From assembly GCF_022763245.1 (NCBI RefSeq), contig NZ_JALEGV010000043.1, forward strand, positions 62,001 to 126,000: DNA of 64,000 nucleotides, in the 5' to 3' direction. The notes beneath the pieces are model-generated. The model worked only from the letters and a program-made list of their open reading frames with translations, did no database searches and was not told the DNA's origin. Every line of letters begins with the position of its first letter. The first letter of the stretch is position 1. Made by a program: the position numbers and the translations under genes. Positions 1-9,817 of the stretch are shown here, one piece after another. This DNA comes from Oricola sp. (GTDB lineage: Bacteria; Pseudomonadota; Alphaproteobacteria; Rhizobiales; Rhizobiaceae).

Positions 1-770
1 ATGGAGGAGGGCGGCTCCATCGCGACCAGGCAGAGCAACTGCAAGAGATGGTTCTGCACCATGTCGCGCAGCGCGCCGGCCTTGTCGTAATAGCCTGCCC
101 GGCCTTCCAGCCCGACGGATTCGGCGACCGTGATCTGCACGTGGTCGATATGGGCGGAGTTCCAAAGCGGCTCGTAGAGCGTGTTGGCGAAGCGCAGCGC
201 CATCAGGTTCTGCACCGTCTCCTTGCCGAGATAATGGTCGATGCGGAAGATCTGGTCTTCCGTGAACACCTCGCCCAGCGTGTCGTTGAGGGTCCGCGCC
301 GACGCCAGGTCGCGGCCGATCGGCTTTTCCACGACGATCCGCGTTTCCGGCGTGATAAGCCCGTGGTCGCGCAGCCTGGTGGCGAAATCGCCGAAGAGCG
401 ACGGGCCGACGGCGAGGTAGCAGGCGCGCTTGCGCAGCGGATCGTCGCTCAGCCTGGACTTCAACTCGTCCCAGCCCTTGTCGGACTTCGCATCGACGGC
501 GACATAGCGCAGCTTCTCCAGGAACTTGCCGACCTCCTCGTCGTCCAGAGGTTCCTTGACGAAGCGCTTCAGCGCCTCATGCGCGAAATTGCGGTAGTCG
601 TCGTCGCTCATCTCGGTGCGCGAGGCGCCGATGATGCAGGACGTGTCGATGATCTGGCCGTCCACCTGGCGGTGATAGAGCGCGGGCAGAAGCTTGCGCT
701 CGGCAAGGTCGCCCGTCCCTCCGAACACGATGTAGTCGAAGGGGTCGACGGGAATGATCTGAGCGGACAT
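1..770 (-). CDS. zwf: glucose-6-phosphate 1-dehydrogenase, N-terminal part (cut by window edge)
   Basis: Oxidises glucose-6-phosphate to 6-phosphogluconolactone with NAD(P)+ in the cytosol, the entry to the pentose phosphate and Entner-Doudoroff routes. About 256 residues are visible, starting MSAQIIPVDPFDYIVFGGTG. The Rossmann motif FGGTGDLA lies at residues 16-23, and the active-site signature RIDHYLGKE lies near 176-184 with D178. The family is usually about 490 residues, so roughly the C-terminal half lies beyond base 1. The ATG at 770 has a purine-rich stretch (GGAAGCCTCC) just before it. In rhizobia pgl and edd often follow zwf, which would be off the left edge. It is transcribed away from the aldehyde dehydrogenase at 1033. 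Confidence 0.95.
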   Translation of the reverse strand, partial: MSAQIIPVDPFDYIVFGGTGDLAERKLLPALYHRQVDGQIIDTSCIIGASRTEMSDDDYRNFAHEALKRFVKEPLDDEEVGKFLEKLRYVAVDAKSDKGWDELKSRLSDDPLRKRACYLAVGPSLFGDFATRLRDHGLITPETRIVVEKPIGRDLASARTLNDTLGEVFTEDQIFRIDHYLGKETVQNLMALRFANTLYEPLWNSAHIDHVQITVAESVGLEGRAGYYDKAGALRDMVQNHLLQLLCLVAMEPPSS

Positions 771-871
771 GGAGGCTTCCTGTCTTTCCAGAGGAGACGC
801 CCGACCTATAATCTAATCGATTTAAAAAGGCCAGATCGGATTCCGATTTTTTTCGCACTGCACACAGGCGC

Positions 872-896
872 CATGTTACATCGCGTCATGTTACAT
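872..896. promoter_or_regulatory. two direct copies of CATGTTACAT in the zwf/ALDH divergent region
   Basis: The 10-base word CATGTTACAT occurs at 872-881 and again at 887-896, a period of 15 bp. Each copy contains the 9-base palindrome ATGTTACAT. They sit about 100-125 bp upstream of zwf and 137-161 bp upstream of the ALDH start, so they could serve either gene. The cognate regulator is not identifiable in the window. Seen directly; operator function is inferred. Confidence 0.4.
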
Positions 897-1032
897 TCGT
901 GCGAACAGGGCGCATGTCGCCATGGCGCGAGGAGCTGGCGTTTCAGGCCGTGCAATCCGCATCCCCGGCAGGCATGATGGCGCCCGGATACGGCTTCGGC
1001 CAGAGGGCCGGCCGCCGAAGGGAGGCGAGGAC

Positions 1033-2520
1033 ATGCTCGACACGCCAGACACCGCATTGCTGCGAACCGTCGCCGAGGAGCGCGCCGCGCTCAACGTCAT
1101 CGGCGGCAAGACTGTCGGCGCGCAATCCGGCGCGCGCATCGAGGTCGCCTGTCCCTCCGACGGTCACGTCTTCGCCTCGATCCCGCGAAGCGACGCGGCC
1201 GATGTCGATGCCGCCGTGCGCGCCGCGCGTCAGGCCTTCGAGACCGGCGCGTGGAGCCGTATGACGGCCACCGAGCGCGGCCGCGTCCTGACGCGGCTGG
1301 GCGACCTGGTCGCCGCCAATCGCGACGAGCTGGCGGCGCTGGAATCGCGCGACACCGGCAAGCCGGCGCGCCAGGGCGTTGCCGACGTCAATGCGGCGAT
1401 CCGCTACTATGAATTCTACGGCGGTGCGGCCGACAAGGCCCACGGCGACCAGATCCCCTTCCTGCAGGGCTATACGGCCTTCACCACGCGCGAGCCGCAC
1501 GGCGTCGTCGCCGGCATCATTCCGTGGAACTATCCTCTGCAGATCCTCGCCCGCGTCGCCGGCGCGGCGCTGGCGATGGGCAACACGCTCGTCGTCAAGC
1601 CGGCCGAGGATGCCTCGCTCACCAGCCTGCGCATCGCCGAACTGGCGCTCGAGGCCGGTTGCCCGCCCGGCGTCTTCAACGTCCTGACCGGCTACGGCGC
1701 CGAAGCCGGCGTCGCATTGTCGGGCCATCCCGGCGTCGATTACGTCACCTTCACCGGCTCGCCGGCCACGGGCACCGCCATCCAGCAGGCCGCCGCATGC
1801 AACAATCGCGGCGTGACGATGGAACTCGGCGGCAAGTCCCCGCAGGTGATCTTCGCTGACGCCGATCTGGAAGCGGCGCTGCCGGTTGTCGTCAACGCCA
1901 TTATCCAGAATGGCGGCCAGACCTGTTCGGCGGGAAGTCGGGTCCTGATCGAAAGGCCGGTCTACGACGCCGTCACGGCCGAACTGGCGCGCCGCTTTTG
2001 CGCCCTCGTCGCCGAGCCGCATGATCGCGACGGCGATCTCGGGCCGCTGATCAATGCCAGGCAGGCCCACCGCGTCGCCGCGATGATCGCCGAGGCCGAG
2101 GCCGGCGGCACTGAATTGCTGGCCCGCGGCGCCGTCGCCGACGACGCGCCCGCCGGCGGCCATTACCAGGCGCCCGTCCTGTTCGGCGGTGTCGATCCGC
2201 TCTCCGTCCTAGCCCAGGAAGAGGTCTTTGGTCCGGTCCTCGCCGCCTTTGCCTTCGACAGCGAGGAGGAGGCCGTCCGGCTCGCCAACGGCACCCAATA
2301 CGGCCTTGTCGCTGGGGTCTGGACACGCGACGGCGGCCGCCAGCACCGCGTCGCCAAGCGCATTCGCGCCGGCCAGGTCTATGTCAACGCCTATGGCGCG
2401 GGCGGCGGGGTCGAACTGCCCTTCGGCGGCTTCGGCAAGTCCGGCCATGGCCGCGAAAAGGGCTTCGAGGCGCTGATGGACATGTCGGCGACCAAGACGA
2501 TCGTCTTCAACCACGGCTGA
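1033..2520 (+). CDS. NAD(P)-dependent aldehyde dehydrogenase family protein
   Basis: A 495-residue cytosolic aldehyde dehydrogenase that oxidises an aldehyde to the carboxylate. The NAD-binding PWNYP motif is present. The catalytic general base is E264 in the MELGGKSP motif and the nucleophile is C298 in GGQTCSAG. The C-terminal PFGGFGKSGHGREKG segment is typical. I chose ATG 1033 because GGAGGCGAGG lies directly upstream; the frame is open further 5' without a better site. The sequence resembles betaine-aldehyde/gamma-aminobutyraldehyde dehydrogenases (BetB/PuuC-like), and the polyamine genes elsewhere in the window make a PuuC-like role possible, but the substrate cannot be fixed from sequence. 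A cupin gene follows after 38 bp, probably in the same operon. Confidence 0.9.
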   Translation: MLDTPDTALLRTVAEERAALNVIGGKTVGAQSGARIEVACPSDGHVFASIPRSDAADVDAAVRAARQAFETGAWSRMTATERGRVLTRLGDLVAANRDELAALESRDTGKPARQGVADVNAAIRYYEFYGGAADKAHGDQIPFLQGYTAFTTREPHGVVAGIIPWNYPLQILARVAGAALAMGNTLVVKPAEDASLTSLRIAELALEAGCPPGVFNVLTGYGAEAGVALSGHPGVDYVTFTGSPATGTAIQQAAACNNRGVTMELGGKSPQVIFADADLEAALPVVVNAIIQNGGQTCSAGSRVLIERPVYDAVTAELARRFCALVAEPHDRDGDLGPLINARQAHRVAAMIAEAEAGGTELLARGAVADDAPAGGHYQAPVLFGGVDPLSVLAQEEVFGPVLAAFAFDSEEEAVRLANGTQYGLVAGVWTRDGGRQHRVAKRIRAGQVYVNAYGAGGGVELPFGGFGKSGHGREKGFEALMDMSATKTIVFNHG

Positions 2521-2558
2521 TCCCTCGGCCGTCGCGCAACCCCTTCGGAGAGTGTTCG

Positions 2559-3047
2559 ATGCCGGACGAGAAATATCTGCTGACCGCCGCCGAGATCGAG
2601 GCGATGCCGGGTCTGAGGAAGACCCATTTCCTCAACCCCGATGCCGTGCGGATCAACAAGTCGCTTGGCGACGAGACCGGGCTGACCGGCCTCGGCTTTC
2701 ACATCATCGAGGTCGAGCCGGGCCACGACACGACCGAGCACCATGTCCACCATTACGAGGATGAATGCGTCTATGTCCTCGCCGGAGAGGCGACGGCCCA
2801 TATCGGCGACGACACCGTGATCATCCGGGCGGGCGACTTCATCGGCTATCGCAAGGGCGGTCTGGCCCATTCGATCACGAATACCGGCACGACCACGTTG
2901 CGCTGCATCGTGGTCGGGGAGCGGCTTGCCCACGATGTCGGCGACTACCCGAAGCTCAAGAAACGAATCTACCGAAATGCCGGTCTCGCGTGGAACCTTG
3001 TCGATCACGAGAACATTGACGAACCGGTCGCCGGCGCGAAGAAATAG
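2559..3047 (+). CDS. cupin-domain protein
   Basis: A 162-residue single-domain cupin. The first cupin motif carries the metal-ligand pattern HHVHHYEDECVYVLAGE around residues 61-77, and the second motif is GDFIGYRKGGLAHSITN around 95-111. Such proteins are small metal-dependent enzymes or ligand sensors. The spacing of 38 bp behind the aldehyde dehydrogenase suggests co-transcription, so it may act on, or sense, the same aldehyde or acid. No specific enzymatic motif beyond the cupin core is visible. The start ATG has CGGAGAG upstream. Confidence 0.8.
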   Translation: MPDEKYLLTAAEIEAMPGLRKTHFLNPDAVRINKSLGDETGLTGLGFHIIEVEPGHDTTEHHVHHYEDECVYVLAGEATAHIGDDTVIIRAGDFIGYRKGGLAHSITNTGTTTLRCIVVGERLAHDVGDYPKLKKRIYRNAGLAWNLVDHENIDEPVAGAKK

Positions 3048-3101
3048 GCGCGGCGCGGGCCGCGCTGTTGTCGGGCCTCATTCGTCTGCTAGGGAGGCCC
3101 C

Positions 3102-4877
3102 ATGACCGGTGAGCAGATCTTCCTCTTCGCCCTGTTCGGGGCGACCTTCGCCTTCTTCGTCTGGGGCAGGGTGCGTTACGACCTCGTCGCCTTCTCCGCG
3201 CTGCTGATCGCGGTCGCCGCCGGCCATATCGAGCCGGAATCGGCCTTCGAGGGCTTCGGTCATCCCGCCGTCATCATCATTGCGCTGGTGCTGATCGTCT
3301 CGCGCGGACTGGTCAATTCCGGTGCGGTGGAGCGCATCGCGCGCCTCGTTGTCGCGCCGGATCGTGCCGTCCCCGGCCATATCGGCGTCATGGCGGTGGT
3401 CGGCGCCGCGCTGTCGGCCGTCATCAACAACGTCGCCGCGCTCGCTCTCCTGATGCCGCTTGATCTCGAGGCCGCCGCCAAGGCCAAGCGCGCCGCCGCG
3501 CTGACGCTGATGCCGCTCTCCTTCGCCACGATCCTCGGCGGCATGATCACGCTGATCGGCACGCCGCCCAACATCGTCATCGCCCAGTATCGCGACCGGG
3601 CGCTCGGCGAACCCTTCTCCATGTTCGATTTCGCGCCCGTCGGGCTCGCCGTGTCGGTCGCCGGCATCGCCTTTGTCGCGCTGGTCGGCTGGCGTCTCAT
3701 TCCGTCGCGCGACCGTCCGGCGACGCTCAAGAGCGGCGGCGACGCCGGCCTCTACGTCGCCGAGGCGCGCGTGCAGGAGGGCTCGAAATCGGAGGGCAAG
3801 CAGCTCCACGAGCTCTATCCGCTCGCCAATGTGCACGACATCGCCGTCATCGGCCTCATCCGGCGCGGCAAGCGCCTGCCGGGCTTCTCGCGCAACGAGA
3901 CTCTCGCCAAGGCCGATTTCCTCGTGCTGGAAGGCGACCCGAAATCGATCGAGACCTTCATGGGCGCGGCCGAGCTGGATTTCTCCGGCTCCGAGAAACA
4001 TGACGGCGGCGCGGCCGGCCCGTCGCTGACGCTGATCGAGGCCATCGTGCCGGACGGCGCGCGCGTCGTCGGCCGCTCGGCGACCGATTTGCGCCTGCAA
4101 TATCGCCACGGCGTCACGCTGCTCGGCGTGTCGCGCGGCGGCCGCCGCTTTCGCGAGCGGGTGCGCAAGCTGAAGATCATGCCGGGCGACGTGCTGCTGC
4201 TGCTGGGCGCGGAAGACCGCATCGTCGAGATCGCCGCCTGGCTGAACGTCCTGCCGCTCGCCGAGGGGCGCACGCAGATGCTCCAGCGCAGCAAGGCGGG
4301 CTTCGCCATCGGCGCCTTCGTCGCCGCGATCGCGGCGGCCGTGTTCGGCCTCGTTTCGCTCGACATCGCACTCGGCATGGTCGTCGTGGCCTATGTGCTC
4401 GCCGGTCTGCTCGGCGGATCGGAAGTCTACGAGGCGGTCGATTGGCGCGTCATCGTCCTGCTCGGTTCGCTGATCCCGCTCGGTCTGGCATTGGAGGATT
4501 CGGGCGGCACGCAACTGATCGCGGAGGCGATCGTCTCGGCGACACAGGGCGCGCCCGCCTGGGTGGTGCTCGCCGTGCTGATGGTCGTCACCATGACGCT
4601 GTCGGATTTCCTCAACAACGTCGCCACGACCCTGATCGCCGCGCCGATCGGCGTCGGCGTCGCCAACGCCTTCGAGGTCAATCCCGATCCGTTCCTGATC
4701 GGCGTCGCGGTCGCCGCCTCCTGCGCCTTCCTCACGCCGATCGGCCACAAGAACAACACCATCATCATGGGCCCCGGCGGCTACGCCTTCGGCGACTACT
4801 GGCGCATGGGCATCTTTCTGGAACTCATCGTGCTGGCCGTCGCGATCCCGACGATCCTCCTGGTCTGGCCGCTCTAG
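3102..4877 (+). CDS. SLC13/DASS-type anion transporter with two RCK-C (TrkA-C) domains
   Basis: A 591-residue inner-membrane protein. The N-terminal membrane half (about 1-200) contains the paired hairpin motifs VINNVAALALLMP and GTPPN. A soluble middle section (about 210-390) resembles two TrkA-C domains (GRSATDLRLQYRHGVTLLGVSR is in the second). The C-terminal membrane half repeats the motifs as FLNNVATTLIAAP and LTPIGHKNN. This arrangement is typical of bacterial sulfate, citrate or dicarboxylate permeases of the divalent-anion:sodium family. The substrate cannot be told. It starts 54 bp after the cupin gene and could be in the same transcription unit. Confidence 0.88.
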   Translation: MTGEQIFLFALFGATFAFFVWGRVRYDLVAFSALLIAVAAGHIEPESAFEGFGHPAVIIIALVLIVSRGLVNSGAVERIARLVVAPDRAVPGHIGVMAVVGAALSAVINNVAALALLMPLDLEAAAKAKRAAALTLMPLSFATILGGMITLIGTPPNIVIAQYRDRALGEPFSMFDFAPVGLAVSVAGIAFVALVGWRLIPSRDRPATLKSGGDAGLYVAEARVQEGSKSEGKQLHELYPLANVHDIAVIGLIRRGKRLPGFSRNETLAKADFLVLEGDPKSIETFMGAAELDFSGSEKHDGGAAGPSLTLIEAIVPDGARVVGRSATDLRLQYRHGVTLLGVSRGGRRFRERVRKLKIMPGDVLLLLGAEDRIVEIAAWLNVLPLAEGRTQMLQRSKAGFAIGAFVAAIAAAVFGLVSLDIALGMVVVAYVLAGLLGGSEVYEAVDWRVIVLLGSLIPLGLALEDSGGTQLIAEAIVSATQGAPAWVVLAVLMVVTMTLSDFLNNVATTLIAAPIGVGVANAFEVNPDPFLIGVAVAASCAFLTPIGHKNNTIIMGPGGYAFGDYWRMGIFLELIVLAVAIPTILLVWPL

Positions 4878-4976
4878 GCCGGCGCTTGCCAATCATGCGG
4901 GGCTCCTGAAATATGGGCCCCTCCGGCCGGCATCCGTTCGATGCCGGCCAATTCCGCAAACGGCAGGCTTGACGAC

Positions 4977-5444
4977 ATGACCCGTGACCAGATGATCTCG
5001 CACCTTCTAGCCGCAGACGCGGTCGCGCGCGGCGCGGGACAGCACGGCCACCATCCGTTCGGCGCGGTGCTTGTCGGCCCCGACGACGAGATCCTCATGC
5101 GCCAGGGCAACATCGACACGTTGCATCACGCCGAAACCGAGCTCGCGCGGCGCGCCGGCGCGGCCTATTCGCCGGAGTTCCTGTGGACCTGCACGCTGGT
5201 CTCCACCTTCGAGCCGTGTGCGATGTGCGCCGGCACCCTCTATTGGGCGAATATCGGCCGGCTGGTCTATGGCGTGGAGGAGACGAAGCTCCTCGCGCTG
5301 ACCGGCGACCATGAAGAGAACCCGACCATGAGCCTGTCCTGCCGCGAGGTGCTCGCCACGGGCCAGAAGAAGATAGACGTTCACGGGCCCTTCCCGGAGA
5401 TCGAGGACAAGCTCGTCGCCCCGCATCGCGACTTCTGGCTTTAG
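4977..5444 (+). CDS. nucleoside/nucleobase deaminase, CMP/dCMP-type zinc fold
   Basis: A 155-residue cytidine-deaminase-fold enzyme. The zinc and proton-shuttle motif HAE is seen in LHHAETELARR, and the PCxxC motif is PCAMC in STFEPCAMCAGTLYW. This is the guanine deaminase/TadA-like nucleoside deaminase group rather than TadA itself, because the local sequence lacks TadA-typical flanks. I place the start at ATG 4977, which has GGCAGG nine bases upstream. An in-frame ATG at 4941 would add 12 residues but has no ribosome-binding site. It is followed by a separate small gene after 127 bp. Confidence 0.85.
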   Translation: MTRDQMISHLLAADAVARGAGQHGHHPFGAVLVGPDDEILMRQGNIDTLHHAETELARRAGAAYSPEFLWTCTLVSTFEPCAMCAGTLYWANIGRLVYGVEETKLLALTGDHEENPTMSLSCREVLATGQKKIDVHGPFPEIEDKLVAPHRDFWL

Positions 5445-5571
5445 AGCGGGCCTCTGTCGATCCGCCGCGATCCCGCCCGCCTGACGGGAAAATTGCCGCA
5501 AAGTCGTCGGAATGCCGCCGCGAGGCTGTTACAATCGCCGCCTATTCCGACGCGAAAAAGGAGAATTCACC

Positions 5572-6108
5572 ATGGCTGCCGCTGAAGCCCTTATCGTGTT
5601 GAGCCTGCTCGGCTGCGACGATTCCGGCGCGCAATGCGATTTCGTGCGCGTCGGAACGGAGCGTTACGAGACGGTCGAGGCATGTCGCGCGGCGTCCGAG
5701 CCGCTGCTGGCGGCGACGCTGGAGGCCGACTACCCGACGGTCGTCGCGGTCTGCTCGCCGGAAAGCGCCTTGCCGATGGCGTCGGCCGTCGAGGGCGACC
5801 AGCCCGATGCCACGGGCGCCGAGGTCGCGGCCGCGGCGCTTCCGCCGGAATCGCCCTTCGAGGGGGAGGCGCCCCTTCCGCCCGAGGGCGAAGCGCAGAT
5901 CCCCGCCGAGACGCCCGCCGAAATGCCGGCCGAGGAGGAAAAGGCACCGGGCCTGCTCGCCCGTGTCGGCCGGGCGATCGGCGCGCTTACGCCCGACCGC
6001 GAAACGCTCACCAAGCCGATCGATCTCGCCGCCGACGGGGCGGCGACGGTCGGCGGCGCCGTCATCGTCGGGGTCCGCCGCGTCGCCGACGCGGTCAACC
6101 CGTTCTGA
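5572..6108 (+). CDS. hypothetical protein, proline/glutamate-rich
   Basis: A 178-residue protein that I do not recognise. The first 60 residues hold four cysteines (around GCDDSGAQCDFVR, VEACRAASE and VVAVCSPE), suggesting a small disulfide- or metal-stabilised domain. A Pro/Glu/Ala-rich linker runs from about 70 to 125, and a C-terminal segment VGRAIGALTPDRETLTKPID leads into a hydrophobic VGGAVIVGVRRV stretch. The ATG at 5572 is preceded by AAAAAGGAG, a strong site. It stands alone between the deaminase and the FabH-like gene. Confidence 0.7.
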   Translation: MAAAEALIVLSLLGCDDSGAQCDFVRVGTERYETVEACRAASEPLLAATLEADYPTVVAVCSPESALPMASAVEGDQPDATGAEVAAAALPPESPFEGEAPLPPEGEAQIPAETPAEMPAEEEKAPGLLARVGRAIGALTPDRETLTKPIDLAADGAATVGGAVIVGVRRVADAVNPF

Positions 6109-6188
6109 CCGCAAAGGCGCTTTTGAATTGAATTGCCGTGGTGGAGCGCCTATGCCGCCCTCCACCACGAATTTCGTTGCGAGTGCCC

Positions 6189-7313
<1,125 letters not shown>

Positions 7314-7334
7314 GGTCGCCGCTTTCGGCCCGGC

Positions 7335-8084
7335 CTACAGGTGGTTTTCCACGGCCGACTGCACGGGGTCGCGATAGCCGTTGGTCAGATCCCGCACGAC
7401 GATGATCGCGCCGGATTCGCTTTCGTCGCTGGCGCGCTGTGACAGCATCCTGCATTCGAGTAGCAACCGCCCGCGGGACTTCGTTTCCAGGAAGTAGCAA
7501 TAGGTGACGTCTTCGCCCTTGAAGCAGCGCTGCAGATAGGCCCGCGCACGCCCGTTGAAGCGCCTGTCGCCGATAAGGTCCGCGAGATGCTTCTCCCTGA
7601 AGGCCTCCACCGGCATGCTGTGAAATTGCCCATTGGCCGGGGAGGTGTAGCGATACCGCCAGTCGCGGCCGATCAGCGCCATGCGCAGATTGGTGCGCTC
7701 GATCATCGCCAGAACGTCCGCGCGCGGCTGGTGATTGTCGAGCAGAGCACGCCCGGTCTCGCCGTCCAGCGCGACCTCGCCCTCCGGCGCGGCCACATGC
7801 GTCTCGACGTCCGGGCCGAGATTGCGCTGGACGATCCATTCGAGATCGACGAGCGCGGGGACGTCGCGGTCGGCGTCGGTGGCCTGCGACACGACATCCA
7901 TGAAGAAATCGATCTGCAGCCGCTTTTCATCGGGGCGGGTCGCGGGAAAGGCGCGAATGACCTTGCGCAGCCAGGCCATCTTGACGTCGAGTTCGCGCAC
8001 CACGTCATCGCATTCGTTTTCGATGGCCCTGGCGAGCGCTGCTTCACATGAACGGTAGTCGTCGACGAGAGACGAAAGCTGCAT
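7335..8084 (-). CDS. PAS-domain protein of unknown output
   Basis: A 249-residue cytosolic protein. The N-terminal 100 residues are helical and charged. A PAS-like domain occupies about residues 135-245: an aromatic core MALIGRDWRYRYTSPANGQF, then an EAFREKHLADLIGDRRF segment, and a C-terminal strand ESGAIIVVRDLTNGY. No kinase, GGDEF, EAL or DNA-binding domain is seen, so it may be a stand-alone sensor or partner. Start: ATG 8084 gives MQLSSLVDDYRSC; an in-frame GTG at 8105 and an upstream ATG at 8171 exist but the latter runs into promoter-like sequence (TATATAAACAC). It lies tail-to-tail with the FabH-like gene, 21 bp apart. Confidence 0.7.
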   Translation of the reverse strand: MQLSSLVDDYRSCEAALARAIENECDDVVRELDVKMAWLRKVIRAFPATRPDEKRLQIDFFMDVVSQATDADRDVPALVDLEWIVQRNLGPDVETHVAAPEGEVALDGETGRALLDNHQPRADVLAMIERTNLRMALIGRDWRYRYTSPANGQFHSMPVEAFREKHLADLIGDRRFNGRARAYLQRCFKGEDVTYCYFLETKSRGRLLLECRMLSQRASDESESGAIIVVRDLTNGYRDPVQSAVENHL

Positions 8085-8230
8085 GATTTCCGAGGCTTCA
8101 CTCACATAGATGCAGATGTGTTTATATACATCGCATCGCGATTGGCGAGAGAGATTCCAGTCAAAATCCACTACTTTAGGCGCAAATTACTGCGAACTGT
8201 CGCATTTTGGCGCATCTTGCAGGAGAAATA

Positions 8231-8252
8231 GTGGTAACCGCTTACCTACCAC
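8231..8252. repeat. nested inverted repeat upstream of the PAS gene
   Basis: GTGGTA at 8231-8236 pairs with TACCAC at 8247-8252, and within it GGTAA (8233-8237) pairs with TTACC (8242-8246). It lies between the PAS gene start and the tetR stop, with no T-run on either side. It could be an operator for the PAS gene or a small hairpin beyond tetR. Confidence 0.35.
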
Positions 8253-8256
8253 TGCG

Positions 8257-8943
8257 TCAGATTTCCACCAGGAGTCCCCTGACGAAGACCGTCACCAAGA
8301 GGTCGATCTGGACGCGGCTTTCCACGGCAAGCGAGGCGTCGCCGCGGCCGACGAAATTGTTGGTGACGATGCCGTGCACCGCCGACCACAGCGCCCGTGC
8401 CGCCGTCTGGCGGCGGGTGTCGTCGTTGCGGAGGGGGGTGTCGGCGAGCACGTCGGCGATGATGTCGAACAACATTTCCTGGCGCAGCATGTAGGACTCC
8501 GGCATCGCCACGCTCGGCCGGCTGCGGTTGAAGGCCAGCAGCGCGGCCCATTTGACATGGTTGCGCTCGACGAAATCGAGATACGTCTCCGCCAGCGCGA
8601 TCAGCCGCGTGCGCACGTCGCGCACGCCGTCGCGGCGCAGCCTCTCGGTCGTTTCCGAGCCGGCCATGCCCAGTTCGTCCAGAAGGTCGACATTGACCAG
8701 CCGGTGCAGCGCGTCGATGTCGCCGACGATGTTGTAGACCGAGCCCACCGACACGCCGAGCTCGCGCGCGATGGCGCGCATCTGCAACGCCTCGGCGCCG
8801 CCTTCGTCGATCAGCCGGCCGGCGATCTCGATCGCCCGGCGTTTCACCGCGTCCTTGTCCAGGGCCAAATTCCGTTCCTCCTCGTCCTGCCTGCGTCCGT
8901 GGCTGCGCCACATCCCCGCGCGGCCGCGTTTGCGCAATGGCAT
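8257..8943 (-). CDS. TetR/AcrR family transcriptional regulator
   Basis: A 228-residue repressor-type protein. The N-terminal helix-turn-helix is at about residues 30-78 (AIEIAGRLIDEGGAEALQMR then IARELGVSVGSVYNIVGD). The C-terminal ligand domain has WHG-type features (VKWAALLAFNRSRP). It is divergent from pspA with 128 bp between the starts, and that gap holds three copies of one palindrome (8964-9033). It therefore probably represses itself and pspA-yiaA. The start at ATG 8943 has no clear ribosome-binding site; an in-frame ATG at 8913, after GCGCGGGG, would give 218 residues. Its ligand is unknown. Confidence 0.85.
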   Translation of the reverse strand: MPLRKRGRAGMWRSHGRRQDEEERNLALDKDAVKRRAIEIAGRLIDEGGAEALQMRAIARELGVSVGSVYNIVGDIDALHRLVNVDLLDELGMAGSETTERLRRDGVRDVRTRLIALAETYLDFVERNHVKWAALLAFNRSRPSVAMPESYMLRQEMLFDIIADVLADTPLRNDDTRRQTAARALWSAVHGIVTNNFVGRGDASLAVESRVQIDLLVTVFVRGLLVEI

Positions 8944-8963
8944 TTACCATAAGACGCCCGGAA

Positions 8964-9033
8964 TGAACAATGTTCAAAAAACTTCTTGAACCATGTTCAA
9001 AAATCGGTATGGTCACTTTTGAACACGGTTCAA
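8964..9033. promoter_or_regulatory. three TGAAC-N3-GTTCA palindromes (probable TetR operators)
   Basis: Three sites share the half-site pair TGAAC/GTTCA with a 3-base spacer: TGAACAATGTTCA at 8964-8976, TTGAACCATGTTCAA at 8986-9000 and TTGAACACGGTTCAA at 9019-9033. Their centres are 23 and 33 bp apart. A fourth partial half-site (GGTTCAC) follows at 9038-9044. They fill the gap between the divergent tetR and pspA genes, which is the expected place for an autoregulated TetR operator. Binding itself is inferred. Confidence 0.75.
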
Positions 9034-9071
9034 ATCCGGTTCACACCACCGGCGAAACACGGGAGAGCATC

Positions 9072-9749
9072 ATGTTCGCTGTTTTGAGGACACTTATCGA
9101 GGGCGCTGGCGCCCGCACCGAGGAGACCATCAGGGATCGCTACGCGGTCGACCTGCTCGAACAGAAGATCCGCGAATCCGAGGCCGCCCTGGCGGCCGCC
9201 AAGGAAACGCTCGCGGCCCTGATCCTGCGTGAGCGCAACGAGCGCAGCGGCCTGGAGAAGGTCCGCGCGTCGATCGCCGATCTCGAGACGCGCACCCGCA
9301 GCGCTCTGGCCGCCGGCGACGAGAACCTGGCCGGCGAGGCGGCCCGTGCGCTCGCCGAACTGGAAAACGAGCGCGAGACCCGCGAGAAGACGGTCGAGCG
9401 CCTGTCGCAGAAGGCGGCGCGCATGCGCCTCTCGGTCGAGCGCACCCATCGCCGCGTCACCGATCTGCGCCAGGGCATGATCCAGGCCCGCGCGATCGAC
9501 GCCGAACAGCGCGCCCAGAAGAAGCTCAACCGCTCGCTCGGCGACAGCAGCTCCATCCGCGAGGCGCAGGCGCTCCTCGACCGCATCCTCGACCGCGACG
9601 ACCCGTTCGAGGAGGGCCGAGTCCTCGACGAGATCGACGACGACCTGGCCCATCGCACGGTCCGCGACCGACTGGCCGAGGCCGGCCATGGCGCGCGAAC
9701 CCGTCACAACGCCGAAGACATTCTGCAGCGCCTGAGAGCCGGGTCCTGA
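9072..9749 (+). CDS. PspA/IM30 family protein
   Basis: A 225-residue, almost wholly alpha-helical protein of the PspA/IM30 (ESCRT-III-like) family, which binds and remodels the inner membrane under envelope stress. The N-terminus MFAVLRTLIEGAGARTEETI is the amphipathic segment. A long coiled coil spans about 25-155 (LEQKIRESEAALAAAKETL, ELENERETREKTVERL). The C-terminus is acidic and then basic. ATG 9072 has GGGAGAGC upstream. It is followed by yiaA after 68 bp and governed, by inference, by the divergent TetR protein. No pspB, pspC or pspF is present here, so this is a TetR-controlled variant of the Psp response. Confidence 0.82.
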   Translation: MFAVLRTLIEGAGARTEETIRDRYAVDLLEQKIRESEAALAAAKETLAALILRERNERSGLEKVRASIADLETRTRSALAAGDENLAGEAARALAELENERETREKTVERLSQKAARMRLSVERTHRRVTDLRQGMIQARAIDAEQRAQKKLNRSLGDSSSIREAQALLDRILDRDDPFEEGRVLDEIDDDLAHRTVRDRLAEAGHGARTRHNAEDILQRLRAGS

Positions 9750-9817
9750 CGATCCCGGCCAGACACCGAACCACAGACGATCAAGTCACATCCGAAAATC
9801 CAAAGGGAGACTTCCAA

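Noticed and set aside
3078-4892. 604-codon open frame antisense to the SLC13 transporter
   Set aside because: Shadow of a gene with clear family motifs; composition is low complexity and no ribosome-binding site supports it.
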